Positions 8,699 to 16,132 of a DNA stretch of 49,216 bases are shown in pieces. The DNA is taken from positions 1 to 49,216 of the forward strand of contig CAJUQH010000017.1 of assembly GCA_910588095.1 (NCBI GenBank), given 5' to 3'. This DNA comes from an uncultured Eggerthellaceae bacterium. GTDB lineage: Bacteria > Actinomycetota > Coriobacteriia > Coriobacteriales > Eggerthellaceae. The notes under the pieces were generated by a model that saw only the letters and a list, made by a program, of their open reading frames with translations, ran no database searches and had not been told where the DNA came from. Position numbers and translations under genes: made by a program. How positions within the stretch are numbered: the first letter of the stretch is position 1; every line of letters starts with the position of its first letter.

Positions 8699-9648
8699 GC
8701 TCCTGAAGGAGCTTCCATGGCAGCCCCTTCGTCGCTTTCGACCTCGCTGCCCCGCGCCTCCGATAAGGCGACGCCAGCCAAGATCATCACCACGCCAGCG
8801 ATGACCAATGGTGTCACAGTCTCGCCAAGCAGCAGCACGCCAGCCACTACTGCCGCCGGCAGCTCGGTCGAGGTCAGCACTGCCACAATGCCGCTCGGCA
8901 GCCTGAGCGATGCCCCCACGATGCAGAGTACCGGCAAGATGCTCATGACAACCGCCATAACCACACCCCCTGGCAGTAGCGACACGACAAGGTCAGGCTG
9001 AGTGTAGAAGTTCCAACCTATAGCGCTCGTCACGATGAACCCACCTATCACCAGCACGAACGTGCGGGCTATCGGCGGCTGATCCGGCGCGACGCGACCA
9101 TTCGCGAAGATGAACAAAGCATAGAACAATGCGCACACGAGCGCGCAAGCGATGCCGAGCGGGTCGGCAGTCAGGCCGCCCGATAGAACCTCATCGGCCA
9201 AGCCGCTTCCGAACAAAGTTCCAACGACCACCAACGTCACTATGACAATGATGCGCTTGCTCGGCTTCTTCTTCTCCACAACCAACTGAAGCACGATGGT
9301 CATCCACACATACTGGAATTGGATAGCCACCGCTGTCGCCACCGACAGCAAGTCGATGGCCAGATAATACGTTATCGATGATATGGTGCTTACCGCTCCC
9401 AGCCCTATCAGCATCGCCACCTCTTTTGGGGCGAAGTGCGCCCGGCGCGTGAAAAGCGTGAGCACGCCTAGGATAACGACCGCGCAGAAGAACTGCGCAG
9501 TTGCGATATCGAACACGGTGAAGCCTTGCCGACCAAGTATCTGGCTTATCGCCCCGCCAAAGCCGAACGACACGCCAGCCACGATGCCCATGGCAACACC
9601 AAGCGCCCTCGAGCTACGGCCTGCGCTTCCCTGCAAACTCGAACCCAT
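8695..9648 (-). CDS. EamA/DMT-superfamily transporter
   Basis: A 317-residue integral membrane protein with about ten hydrophobic helices arranged as two homologous EamA halves (N-half GIVAGVSFGFGGAIS, C-half from the SLLPGGVVMAV region to GVVMILAGVAL). The family exports or imports small metabolites and drugs; the substrate here is unknown. The start at ATG 9648 is supported by AAAGGAG, although the spacing (about 10 nt) is on the long side. A short basic N-terminus precedes helix 1 and a charged C-terminal tail (SEARGSEVESDEGA) follows the last helix. It appears monocistronic and convergent with the acyltransferase operon. Confidence 0.88.
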   Translation of the reverse strand: MGSSLQGSAGRSSRALGVAMGIVAGVSFGFGGAISQILGRQGFTVFDIATAQFFCAVVILGVLTLFTRRAHFAPKEVAMLIGLGAVSTISSITYYLAIDLLSVATAVAIQFQYVWMTIVLQLVVEKKKPSKRIIVIVTLVVVGTLFGSGLADEVLSGGLTADPLGIACALVCALFYALFIFANGRVAPDQPPIARTFVLVIGGFIVTSAIGWNFYTQPDLVVSLLPGGVVMAVVMSILPVLCIVGASLRLPSGIVAVLTSTELPAAVVAGVLLLGETVTPLVIAGVVMILAGVALSEARGSEVESDEGAAMEAPSGA

Positions 9649-9838
9649 TTATAACAACTCCTTTACCAAGCGTGCGACGCAAAGGCGCAACGCTCAAGAA
9701 GGCGATCTTCAACTGATGATTCCTGGCCCGGGAAGCCTGCCGTAGCATGAGTCAATGCCGCCAACCTCTCGATACCAGGCGATGCCAAGAACCCAGAGAC
9801 GATAGAAGGCGCTCTGGTCCTTGAAGCAGAGGAGACGA

Positions 9839-9864
9839 TGCGCGCGCTAGGAGGAGCGCGCGCA
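9839..9864 (-). terminator. Perfect GC-rich hairpin between EamA gene and nitrilase
   Basis: TGCGCGCGCT and AGCGCGCGCA form a 10-bp perfect stem around a 6-nt loop, AGGAGG on the plus strand and CCTCCT on the minus strand. It lies 65 nt downstream of the nitrilase stop and may terminate or stabilise that transcript. There is no T-run, so an intrinsic terminator is not certain. The rest of the 280-bp gap shows no gene. Confidence 0.45.
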
Positions 9865-9928
9865 ACTCTCCAAGAATGCCGCAGCCCGCTGGAGGGGAGT
9901 ATCGGGCTACGGCCACCGTGTTGTTAGG

Positions 9929-10846
9929 CTACTCCTCGCACTGGCAAGGCCCCGGAACCGGGCCGCCCCAGTAGGGGTTGAACTCGTTGAACTTGGTCAG
10001 CTCGCCATAAGAACCAGCCTTGCGGTCGCGTAGAATGTCGCTGCCACCCATGGCGATCACGCGAGCATGCTTGATCTCGGCCTCGATATCCACTTCGGCC
10101 ACAGCCATACCCTCATCGAAGCCGGTCGTGGCTATGATCTGGCCAGGATTCGGCCCCACGATCATGCTATGGCCACCCAGGAACGGGCCGCAATGGTTGG
10201 AGTCCACGAAGAACACCATGTTCTCATTCGCTCGAGCCTGGCTGAAGATGGTATGCACCTTATGGTCATAATCGTCCAGCGTACCGGTGATGTTGGGCCA
10301 GCAAGTGGGGCCGAGGATTATCTGAGCGCCCTTCAGAGCCAGCGTACGCGCCACCTCAGGGAAGCACTTGTCGTAGCACACTTCGAGGCCGATCTTGCCG
10401 ATGCGCGTATCGAACACCGGATAGTCGCCCCAACCGGGGTAATGGAACAAGCGTTCACACAGAGGCAGGTGCACCTTGCGGTACTTGCCCACATAGCCCT
10501 CAGGCCCTACGAGCACAGCAACGTTGTGGGTCGCATCGAACCGCTCGGGGTTGCGCTCAGCCATGCCCCAGCAGATATACATATCATGCTTCTTCGCCAG
10601 ATCGATGAATATCTGAGTCGACTCGCCTTCGGGAACCAGCTCTGAGGCCTCTTGCATGTATCGCTTGTCCTCAGGGTTGAACTGCTGCATGCTGGTCGTT
10701 CCTACGCCCGTGAGGATCTCCTCAGGGAAAACGATGAGATTTGCTTGCTGCTCAGCTGCCTTCTCGATGTACGCGATCATATTATTGCGGTTAAGTACCT
10801 TGTCGCGCGGGTCGGAAGACATGCATACTGTTGCAATCTTAACCAT
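9929..10846 (-). CDS. Carbon-nitrogen hydrolase (nitrilase superfamily amidase)
   Basis: A 305-residue cytoplasmic enzyme of the nitrilase superfamily with a complete Glu-Lys-Cys triad: Glu42 in FPEE, Lys124 in YRKVHLP and Cys157 in LEVCYDKCFPE. The family hydrolyses C-N bonds of amides, carbamoyl compounds or nitriles; the C-terminal part (GPFLGGHSMIVGPNPGQ) fits the amidase branches. The start at ATG 10846 (MVKIATV) has a good AGAAGGAG site; a frame extending further upstream is only overlap. The gene overlaps the end of the MFS gene by 8 nt, so both are co-translated and the transporter probably brings in the amide substrate. Control by the divergent LuxR protein is inferred. Confidence 0.9.
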   Translation of the reverse strand: MVKIATVCMSSDPRDKVLNRNNMIAYIEKAAEQQANLIVFPEEILTGVGTTSMQQFNPEDKRYMQEASELVPEGESTQIFIDLAKKHDMYICWGMAERNPERFDATHNVAVLVGPEGYVGKYRKVHLPLCERLFHYPGWGDYPVFDTRIGKIGLEVCYDKCFPEVARTLALKGAQIILGPTCWPNITGTLDDYDHKVHTIFSQARANENMVFFVDSNHCGPFLGGHSMIVGPNPGQIIATTGFDEGMAVAEVDIEAEIKHARVIAMGGSDILRDRKAGSYGELTKFNEFNPYWGGPVPGPCQCEE

Positions 10847-12056
10847 TGATAGGCTCCTTCTTTCGGGTGATAGCGATGAACACGAGCATGAAGACGATGC
10901 CAAGGGCCGACACTGCCGACAGGATCATCGATGCGGTATCCCAGCTGCCGGTCATCTGGACGCCATACAGGATGATGGGGTTGCCGATGAAGATGCCTAC
11001 GCTGTAGAACAGTCCCAGCACGCCAATGCCGTAACCGATATCAGCCGGCTTATCCACGCACAGCGGCACAAGGAAGTTGCCCGCCGTGAGCACCAGGCCT
11101 GGGAACACTGCGGTCAGGACAGTATGCAGGATATAGAGCGCCGGATTGAGGCCTGTCAGGATCCACGCTGCCACGAACATGACCGCAAAGCAGACGATAT
11201 CGAGCACCGGGGCGCCCTTCTTGCCAATCTTGTCCAGCAGGAAGCCACCAAAGACGCAGCCCGGTATGCCCCATAGGCCGTTCAGGCTGCCATAGAAGTT
11301 AGCGGTGGCCGGGTCAAGTGCATACACTTCTCCAAACACCGTGGGATAGTTGTTCATGAAGAAGTACAGATAAAAGCCGATGAGCAGCTGAGCGCAGCAG
11401 ACCAGCAAGACTGGCGCACTCTTGAGCACCGCCACCAAGCTGGGCTTGTCAGCAGCCGAAGCCGCAGGCGCCCCCTCGCCAGAAGCAGCACCGGGCGCTG
11501 GGGCCTCTTTGACGAATATGACGAACAGCACCGTCAGGCATGCCGACACGAAAGCGGTCAGCCACCACACGCTGGCCAGACCCCACATCTCGGTTATCGG
11601 CAGCGCGAGGTTCAGCGCGATGACCGATGCGATAGCGGCGAACGTAACGAAGATGCCCACGAACAAGCCAGTATTCTTGTTGGGGTACCACATGTTGACG
11701 AACACAATGCCCGCCACGCTGCACATGGCGAACCCGCAACCTTCGAGGATACGGCTGAGCAGCAGCACGCCATAATTCTCCAGGCCGAACGCTCCAACGA
11801 CGTTGCCGAGCACCGTTACCACCATGACCGCTGCGAACACCTTCTTGGGGCCGAATCTGCCCACCAAGGCTCCCGCAGGTATGGCCAGGATGATACCTGC
11901 CACGGTGAACACCGACATCAGCCACGATATCTGGCCCATGTCGATGCTCAAGTTCGCTCCAAGAAGACCCAGCAATGGAACGATCTTGAGCTGGGTGACC
12001 GAAGCGAACACCGCACATAGGTACATGATGACGAACATCAACCCTTTGTGCTTCAT
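10839..12056 (-). CDS. Major facilitator superfamily transporter
   Basis: A 405-residue MFS permease with twelve predicted helices, the loop 2-3 signature GRFGPKKV (a variant of GxxxDRxGRR) and the second-half equivalent GGFLLDKIGKKG. A hydrophilic central loop (SGEGAPAASAADKPS) separates the halves. The start at ATG 12056 follows GGAAGGAGAGG. It is the promoter-proximal gene of a two-gene operon with the nitrilase. The arrangement of a LuxR regulator divergent from an MFS gene is recurrent in Eggerthella-like genomes (general knowledge). Import of the nitrilase substrate, or exchange of substrate and product, is inferred. Confidence 0.9.
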   Translation of the reverse strand: MKHKGLMFVIMYLCAVFASVTQLKIVPLLGLLGANLSIDMGQISWLMSVFTVAGIILAIPAGALVGRFGPKKVFAAVMVVTVLGNVVGAFGLENYGVLLLSRILEGCGFAMCSVAGIVFVNMWYPNKNTGLFVGIFVTFAAIASVIALNLALPITEMWGLASVWWLTAFVSACLTVLFVIFVKEAPAPGAASGEGAPAASAADKPSLVAVLKSAPVLLVCCAQLLIGFYLYFFMNNYPTVFGEVYALDPATANFYGSLNGLWGIPGCVFGGFLLDKIGKKGAPVLDIVCFAVMFVAAWILTGLNPALYILHTVLTAVFPGLVLTAGNFLVPLCVDKPADIGYGIGVLGLFYSVGIFIGNPIILYGVQMTGSWDTASMILSAVSALGIVFMLVFIAITRKKEPING

Positions 12057-12268
12057 TTCCCTCTCCTTCCCTTCCGGAACCAGGAACGGCCGGCCGATTT
12101 TTCGCCGAACGCCCCGCTTTTGGGCTGTTCACAGCCCCTTCGAAGCGAAGGGTAAGAAAAGCGCTCTGCGCCTTTCAATGAACCAAAAGTTGGACTTTTC
12201 TCTGTTAGATGCTGCGACATAGAACCCACACAGCAGGGAAGGAAGGCTCTTGCATCTATAAGGTCATT

Positions 12269-12290
12269 GACTACTTCTTTTTGAGTAGTC
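12269..12290. promoter_or_regulatory. Palindrome I between MFS and LuxR genes (candidate operator)
   Basis: Perfect inverted repeat GACTACT, 8-nt T-rich centre, AGTAGTC, in an AT-rich island of an otherwise GC-rich window. It lies 212 bp upstream of the MFS start and 78 bp upstream of the regulator start. Confidence 0.45.
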
Positions 12291-12324
12291 CGTCTTAGAA
12301 AAGTATTATGTAGTTTGCTTTTTC

Positions 12325-12343
12325 TAATGCCGAATACGCATTA
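12325..12343. promoter_or_regulatory. Palindrome II between MFS and LuxR genes (candidate operator)
   Basis: Perfect inverted repeat TAATGC, 7-nt centre, GCATTA, 24 bp upstream of the luxR-type start. It probably overlaps that gene's promoter, which suits autoregulation. Confidence 0.45.
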
Positions 12344-12367
12344 TCCGAATATTCCATAGTCTCTAAA

Positions 12368-13222
12368 ATGACCTTAAAGACGTTGCCTGCCTTTGAATGG
12401 GAAAAGATAAGAGCAATGGCTGTGAAGTTATTCGACCGCGACTGGCGGTTCATCGTAGAGGCTATTTATCAAATCAACTCTATTACGAGCTTGGACTCTT
12501 TCCAACGTGAAGTCCTCGAGCATCTGCAAGTACTGGCTCCGGCTGACCAGGGAACTTTCTTTTTGTATAGCACCGATGGAGATTTTCGCCCTATCGGCAC
12601 TCCTGTAGTGGTAGGAGACCCCGCAAAATACATGGATCTATTCATGAACGGTAGCTACAATAACGATCCTTACTTCGCCGGCATGGTGAGCCTCGGCCAA
12701 CGCAATAGAGTCTTCCGCGATAGCGATATCCTGCCAGAAGAATATCGGATTCGAACGCGACTCTACCGTGAAGTGTATGCTCGCCAGGGAATCCACTATG
12801 GCTTGCGTGCCTTTCTAATCTGCAATAACTCATTGGAGGGAAACATCTCTATATTCAACACGAAAGAGCGGGGTGAGTTTTCCGACAAAGCGGTCGAAAT
12901 CTTAGCTATCCTAGAACCCCATATCGCCTTGAAACTCTGGATGCTGCGCCATCCAGACCGAACGCAAATCCAAAAGCCACCCATCGACGCCACAACGCTC
13001 ATCTCCTATGGCCTCACGAATCGCGAGCTTGAGATACTTGCTGCGGTCATGCAAGGGACATCCGACCGCGACATAGCAGATAGGCTCTGCATATCCTTCT
13101 CAACGTTCAAAAAGCACCTGTATAACATCTACCGCAAGCTCAATGTCAATAGCCGCATCCAGCTCTACAACACGGTGAAAGCTGCAGGCAACGACACCAT
13201 AGATGGCATGCGACTAAGATAG
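12368..13222 (+). CDS. LuxR-family transcriptional regulator
   Basis: A 284-residue regulator. The N-terminal ~200 residues look like a GAF-type sensory region with no phospho-acceptor receiver signature. The C-terminal ~65 residues form a GerE/LuxR helix-turn-helix (TNRELEILAAVMQG, then DIADRLCISFSTFKKH, then IYRKLNVNSR). The start at ATG 12368 has no clear Shine-Dalgarno sequence; ATG 12416 (MAVKLFDRDW) is an alternative. Its codon use and base composition are visibly more AT-rich than the neighbours, which could reflect transfer. It is divergent from the MFS-nitrilase operon across 311 bp containing two palindromes, so it is the likely activator of that operon, perhaps responding to its substrate. 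Confidence 0.9.
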   Translation: MTLKTLPAFEWEKIRAMAVKLFDRDWRFIVEAIYQINSITSLDSFQREVLEHLQVLAPADQGTFFLYSTDGDFRPIGTPVVVGDPAKYMDLFMNGSYNNDPYFAGMVSLGQRNRVFRDSDILPEEYRIRTRLYREVYARQGIHYGLRAFLICNNSLEGNISIFNTKERGEFSDKAVEILAILEPHIALKLWMLRHPDRTQIQKPPIDATTLISYGLTNRELEILAAVMQGTSDRDIADRLCISFSTFKKHLYNIYRKLNVNSRIQLYNTVKAAGNDTIDGMRLR

Positions 13223-13251
13223 TGCTTTATATTCATTTAATACATCATCTC

Positions 13252-13260
13252 TGCTAGAGT
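13252..13260 (+). promoter_or_regulatory. Extended -10 promoter upstream of small peptide
   Basis: TGC-TAGAGT, the same extended -10 seen at the surface-protein loci, with only a weak -35 (TTCATT at 13232-13237). It would start a transcript about 57 nt before the peptide start codon. Confidence 0.4.
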
Positions 13261-13323
13261 AGCTGCGAGCAGTGTCCGCCGATTCTGCGGGTGATGCCTC
13301 TTTCTTCGAAAGGAGCATGGCCT

Positions 13324-13440
13324 ATGGAACTGATTCTGTGCCTTGCAGCTTGCTGTACGATTGCGACGTTTGTCGGCAATTGCCTAATCGGAGTCCACCG
13401 CAGATTGAAACGGAGAAAAAAGATGATACGGAAGAAATAG
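13324..13440 (+). CDS. 38-residue hydrophobic/basic small membrane peptide
   Basis: ATG 13324 follows an AAAGGAG site 9 nt upstream and ends at TAG 13438-13440. The peptide begins MELILCLAACCTIATF, forms one membrane segment of about 22 residues, then has a strongly basic tail (HRRLKRRKKMIRKK). A perfect 10-bp hairpin starts at the base after the stop codon. Size, single helix and basic tail resemble type I toxin peptides and other small membrane regulators. No antisense RNA gene is proven. I do not recognise the family. Promoter, ribosome-binding site, ORF and hairpin together make it a convincing transcription unit. Confidence 0.55.
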   Translation: MELILCLAACCTIATFVGNCLIGVHRRLKRRKKMIRKK

Positions 13441-13466
13441 GAAAGCCGGCGTGGCGGCCGGCTTTC
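13441..13466 (+). terminator. Terminator hairpin after the small peptide
   Basis: GAAAGCCGGC and GCCGGCTTTC form a 10-bp perfect stem with a 6-nt loop directly after the TAG. The T-run is short (TTTC). It could also serve the convergent LytTR gene from the other strand. Confidence 0.6.
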
Positions 13467-13567
13467 AATAAACTCCCGCATCACCCGTAGCTTAGGCGCT
13501 TTAGCGAGTTATCCTAGGCGGGCGCTGCTTCGACTCGCAGTATAGCACGCCGTTACGGGTGAATCTA

Positions 13568-14281
13568 CTAAATGCCCAGCGCCTTCTTCAGCGCCGAAAC
13601 GCGGCGGCGGCTCACGGGGATCTTCTCCTCCACGTCGCTCAAGGTGAGCAGCAGCGTGCCGCCCGAGACCGACTCGATCTCTTCCACCAGCGACAGGTTC
13701 ACCAGGTAGCCGCGGTGCACGCGGAAGAACCCGTGCCCGTCCAGGCGCTTCTCCAGCTGAGCCAGGCTCACGGTGCTGAAGTAGCGGTCGGTGTCGGTCT
13801 GCAGGTAGGCGTAATCGTCGCGGGCCATGACGAAGCGTATCTTGTCGATGCCGATGAGGATCTTCTTGCCGCCCTTCTCCACCGGGATGCGCTCGGACTT
13901 CTGCGCCTGCATGTGCAGGGTCACTTGCTCGCGCACCCGCGTGATAGCCTGGGCCAGGCGCTCCGTTTCCACGGGCTTCACCAGGTAATCAATGGCGTTC
14001 ACCTTGAAGGCGTCCAGCGCGTGCTCGCTGTAGGCAGTCACGAACACCACCGCCGGCGGGAACTTCAGGTGGCGCAGAGCCTCAGCCAGCTGCAGGCCCG
14101 TGGCCTCGGGCATGTTGATGTCCAGGAACATGACATCGCAGGGGTATTCCTTGAGCTTCTCGATAGCCTCGCGAACGCTGGCGGCTTCCGCCACCACTTC
14201 GACGCCGCCGACTTCATCGAGCAGGAAGGTCAGTTCGGAACGTGCCGGCGCCTCGTCGTCAACGATGATAGCTTTGAGCAC
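13568..14281 (-). CDS. LytTR-family response regulator
   Basis: A 237-residue AlgR/AgrA/LytR-type regulator. The receiver domain (about 1-120) has the acidic pair in IIVDDE, the phospho-acceptor Asp in VMFLDINMP and a conserved Lys in YLVKPV. The C-terminal LytTR DNA-binding domain (about 135-237) has FFRVHRGYLVN and the end VSRRRVSALKKALGI. The start was taken as GTG 14281 because AAGGAG lies 9 nt upstream; the frame is open a few codons further but that would include the ribosome-binding site. No histidine kinase is adjacent, so it is an orphan here and its target is unknown. A TATATA element about 25 nt upstream may be its -10. The 228 bp beyond it up to the dipeptidase show no gene. Confidence 0.9.
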   Translation of the reverse strand: MLKAIIVDDEAPARSELTFLLDEVGGVEVVAEAASVREAIEKLKEYPCDVMFLDINMPEATGLQLAEALRHLKFPPAVVFVTAYSEHALDAFKVNAIDYLVKPVETERLAQAITRVREQVTLHMQAQKSERIPVEKGGKKILIGIDKIRFVMARDDYAYLQTDTDRYFSTVSLAQLEKRLDGHGFFRVHRGYLVNLSLVEEIESVSGGTLLLTLSDVEEKIPVSRRRVSALKKALGI

Positions 14282-14509
14282 TTTCAATCTCCTTGCATAC
14301 ACTTATATACAACCATAGGTGAGTAAGGCAGCAACGCGACGCTCACGAGTGGGTTTGAGCGGTGTTGAAGGCGTCGAATCCGGTCACTGCGTCCCCTCAT
14401 TGTAGCGCAGAAACCCCCGCACCGCGCCCTCAGCCCTAAGATATATGCATTTTTTTTCGCTGCCCAAGGTGCCGCTCACCGCCGAAACGGCCCCGCCTGG
14501 TGCCAAAAA

Positions 14510-15946
14510 CTAACCGTTCGCCCCCAATTGCTCCGGCGTCAGCTGCTCGAGGCCATACAGCCCCAGCACGTATGCCTTGAACGCCATCTTCAGCTGGTCG
14601 GCGCTCACCGCCTCGTCGGGGCCATGCATGGTGCCCGCCCAATCGGGGCGCTCGGCCGCCGGCATCTCGGGGCCGAAGCCCGCCGCCGCGCTGAACTGCC
14701 GCGCGTAGGTGGCGCCGGCCATGGTGAAGGGCTCGGCATGGCTGCCGGTCGCCGCGTCGTACGCGCTCAGCAGCGCCTGGATGGGAGCGGTGTCGGGCTC
14801 GACCAGGTACGGCGCCATGGTGTGCAGTGTCTCCACGCTACTGCCGACCGGGCTCAGCCGCGCTGCCAGCGCCAGCTTCAAGCTGGCCGCCGTGGTCGTG
14901 GTGGGAAAGCGCACGTCGATGCCCTGCACCAGGCAGCCGTCGTGCAGCTTGATGGTGCTGCCCACCGCCGTGAGCGCCCCGAAGTCGTCGTCGCTGGCCG
15001 CGAGCCCCAGCCCGCTGCCGTCGGTGCAGTCGAGCAGCTGCTGGTCGAGCTCGAGGAAGGCGCGCTCGTCGGCGCTCGGCAGGTCGTGGTCGAGCAGGTA
15101 CGCCACCAGGTGCGCGATGGCGTTGCTGCCCTGGCTAGGGTCGGACGCGTGGGCCGCGCGCCCCGTGGCCTCGAGTCGCGCGATGCCGGATTCTTCCCAG
15201 GTCACCTTTACTTGGTCGGTGCTGGGCAGGCTGCCGTCGTCGGTGCGCACCCGCGCCATGGCCTGCCCCGGCACGGCGTTCACCGCCATGCCGCCCTCGA
15301 TGGCGATGATGTTGGCTGCGCCCAACGGCGCGCTCTTGAGCTGCGCCTGGAACACGCCCTTCTCGCCGTAGCTCACGGGGAATTCCGCGTCGGGCGTGAA
15401 CAGGAACAGCGAGTCGTCGTTGTTGCGGCGGTAATGGGCCACGTCGGCCATGCCCGTTTCCTCGTTGGCGCCCACGATGAACCGCACGGAATACGGCAGC
15501 GGCTCGCCAGTGCGGGCCAGCGCGTCGGCCAGGCAGCGCATGGCATGCAACGCCACCACCGAAGGCCCCTTGTCGTCCACCACGCCGCGGCCCACCAGCC
15601 AGCCGTCTTTGAGCGACACGTCGTAGGGCTGGAAGTGCCACCCCTCGCCTGCCGGCACCACGTCCACATGCCCGATGATGCCCAGCTGCGCATCGCTGCT
15701 TCCGCGCAGGTCGGCCGTGCCGATGTAGCCCTCGTCGCACGCCGTGGCGAAGCCCAGCCGCCCAGCGATGGCCAACGCCTCGGAAAGCGCAGCCTGCGGC
15801 CCCGGCCCGAACGGCGCGCCCGGCGCCGCGCGGTCAGGCTCGGCGAAGCTGGGGATTGCGCACAGCTGCGCGATGTCGTCCACCATGGCGGGCCATTGCT
15901 CGTCGAGGTACTGATCCGCCGCAGCCAACAGGTCCGTTTGGTTCAT
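14510..15946 (-). CDS. M20-family metallo-dipeptidase (PepV/Sapep-like)
   Basis: A 478-residue zinc peptidase. Metal-site and catalytic motifs are in order: GHVDVVP (His ligand and catalytic Asp), GRGVVDDKGP (bridging Asp), GANEETGMADV (catalytic Glu), TPDAEFPV (Asp ligand) and a late His in the MAGATYARQF region. Length and motif spacing fit PepV/Sapep dipeptidases, cytoplasmic enzymes that cleave dipeptides with broad specificity. The start at ATG 15946 (MNQTDLLAAADQYL) follows AAGGGG; the much longer open frame upstream overlaps the divergent gene and is not used. It is divergent from the YhgE/Pip pair. A role in amino acid nutrition is inferred. Confidence 0.9.
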   Translation of the reverse strand: MNQTDLLAAADQYLDEQWPAMVDDIAQLCAIPSFAEPDRAAPGAPFGPGPQAALSEALAIAGRLGFATACDEGYIGTADLRGSSDAQLGIIGHVDVVPAGEGWHFQPYDVSLKDGWLVGRGVVDDKGPSVVALHAMRCLADALARTGEPLPYSVRFIVGANEETGMADVAHYRRNNDDSLFLFTPDAEFPVSYGEKGVFQAQLKSAPLGAANIIAIEGGMAVNAVPGQAMARVRTDDGSLPSTDQVKVTWEESGIARLEATGRAAHASDPSQGSNAIAHLVAYLLDHDLPSADERAFLELDQQLLDCTDGSGLGLAASDDDFGALTAVGSTIKLHDGCLVQGIDVRFPTTTTAASLKLALAARLSPVGSSVETLHTMAPYLVEPDTAPIQALLSAYDAATGSHAEPFTMAGATYARQFSAAAGFGPEMPAAERPDWAGTMHGPDEAVSADQLKMAFKAYVLGLYGLEQLTPEQLGANG

Positions 15947-16132
15947 GGTCGCCCCTTGCTCGTGCGTTTCCGGTGTTCCCTGCATTTTACAGAAGCCTGA
16001 CAGAAGGCGGCCGTTGACGCTTGCCGCAGCCAAATGCGGTACCATCTTCCACTTGAGAGAAGGAATGAACGCCCGGCTCACGCAGCCGAAACCGCATGGT
16101 CTAGGGCGCGCACGACGAAGGGGAAGGTTATC

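Noticed and set aside
13272..13490. 72-residue alternative frame over the small peptide
   Set aside because: No ribosome-binding site at its start, and it reads through the terminator hairpin; the 38-residue frame has a proper site and stops before the hairpin.
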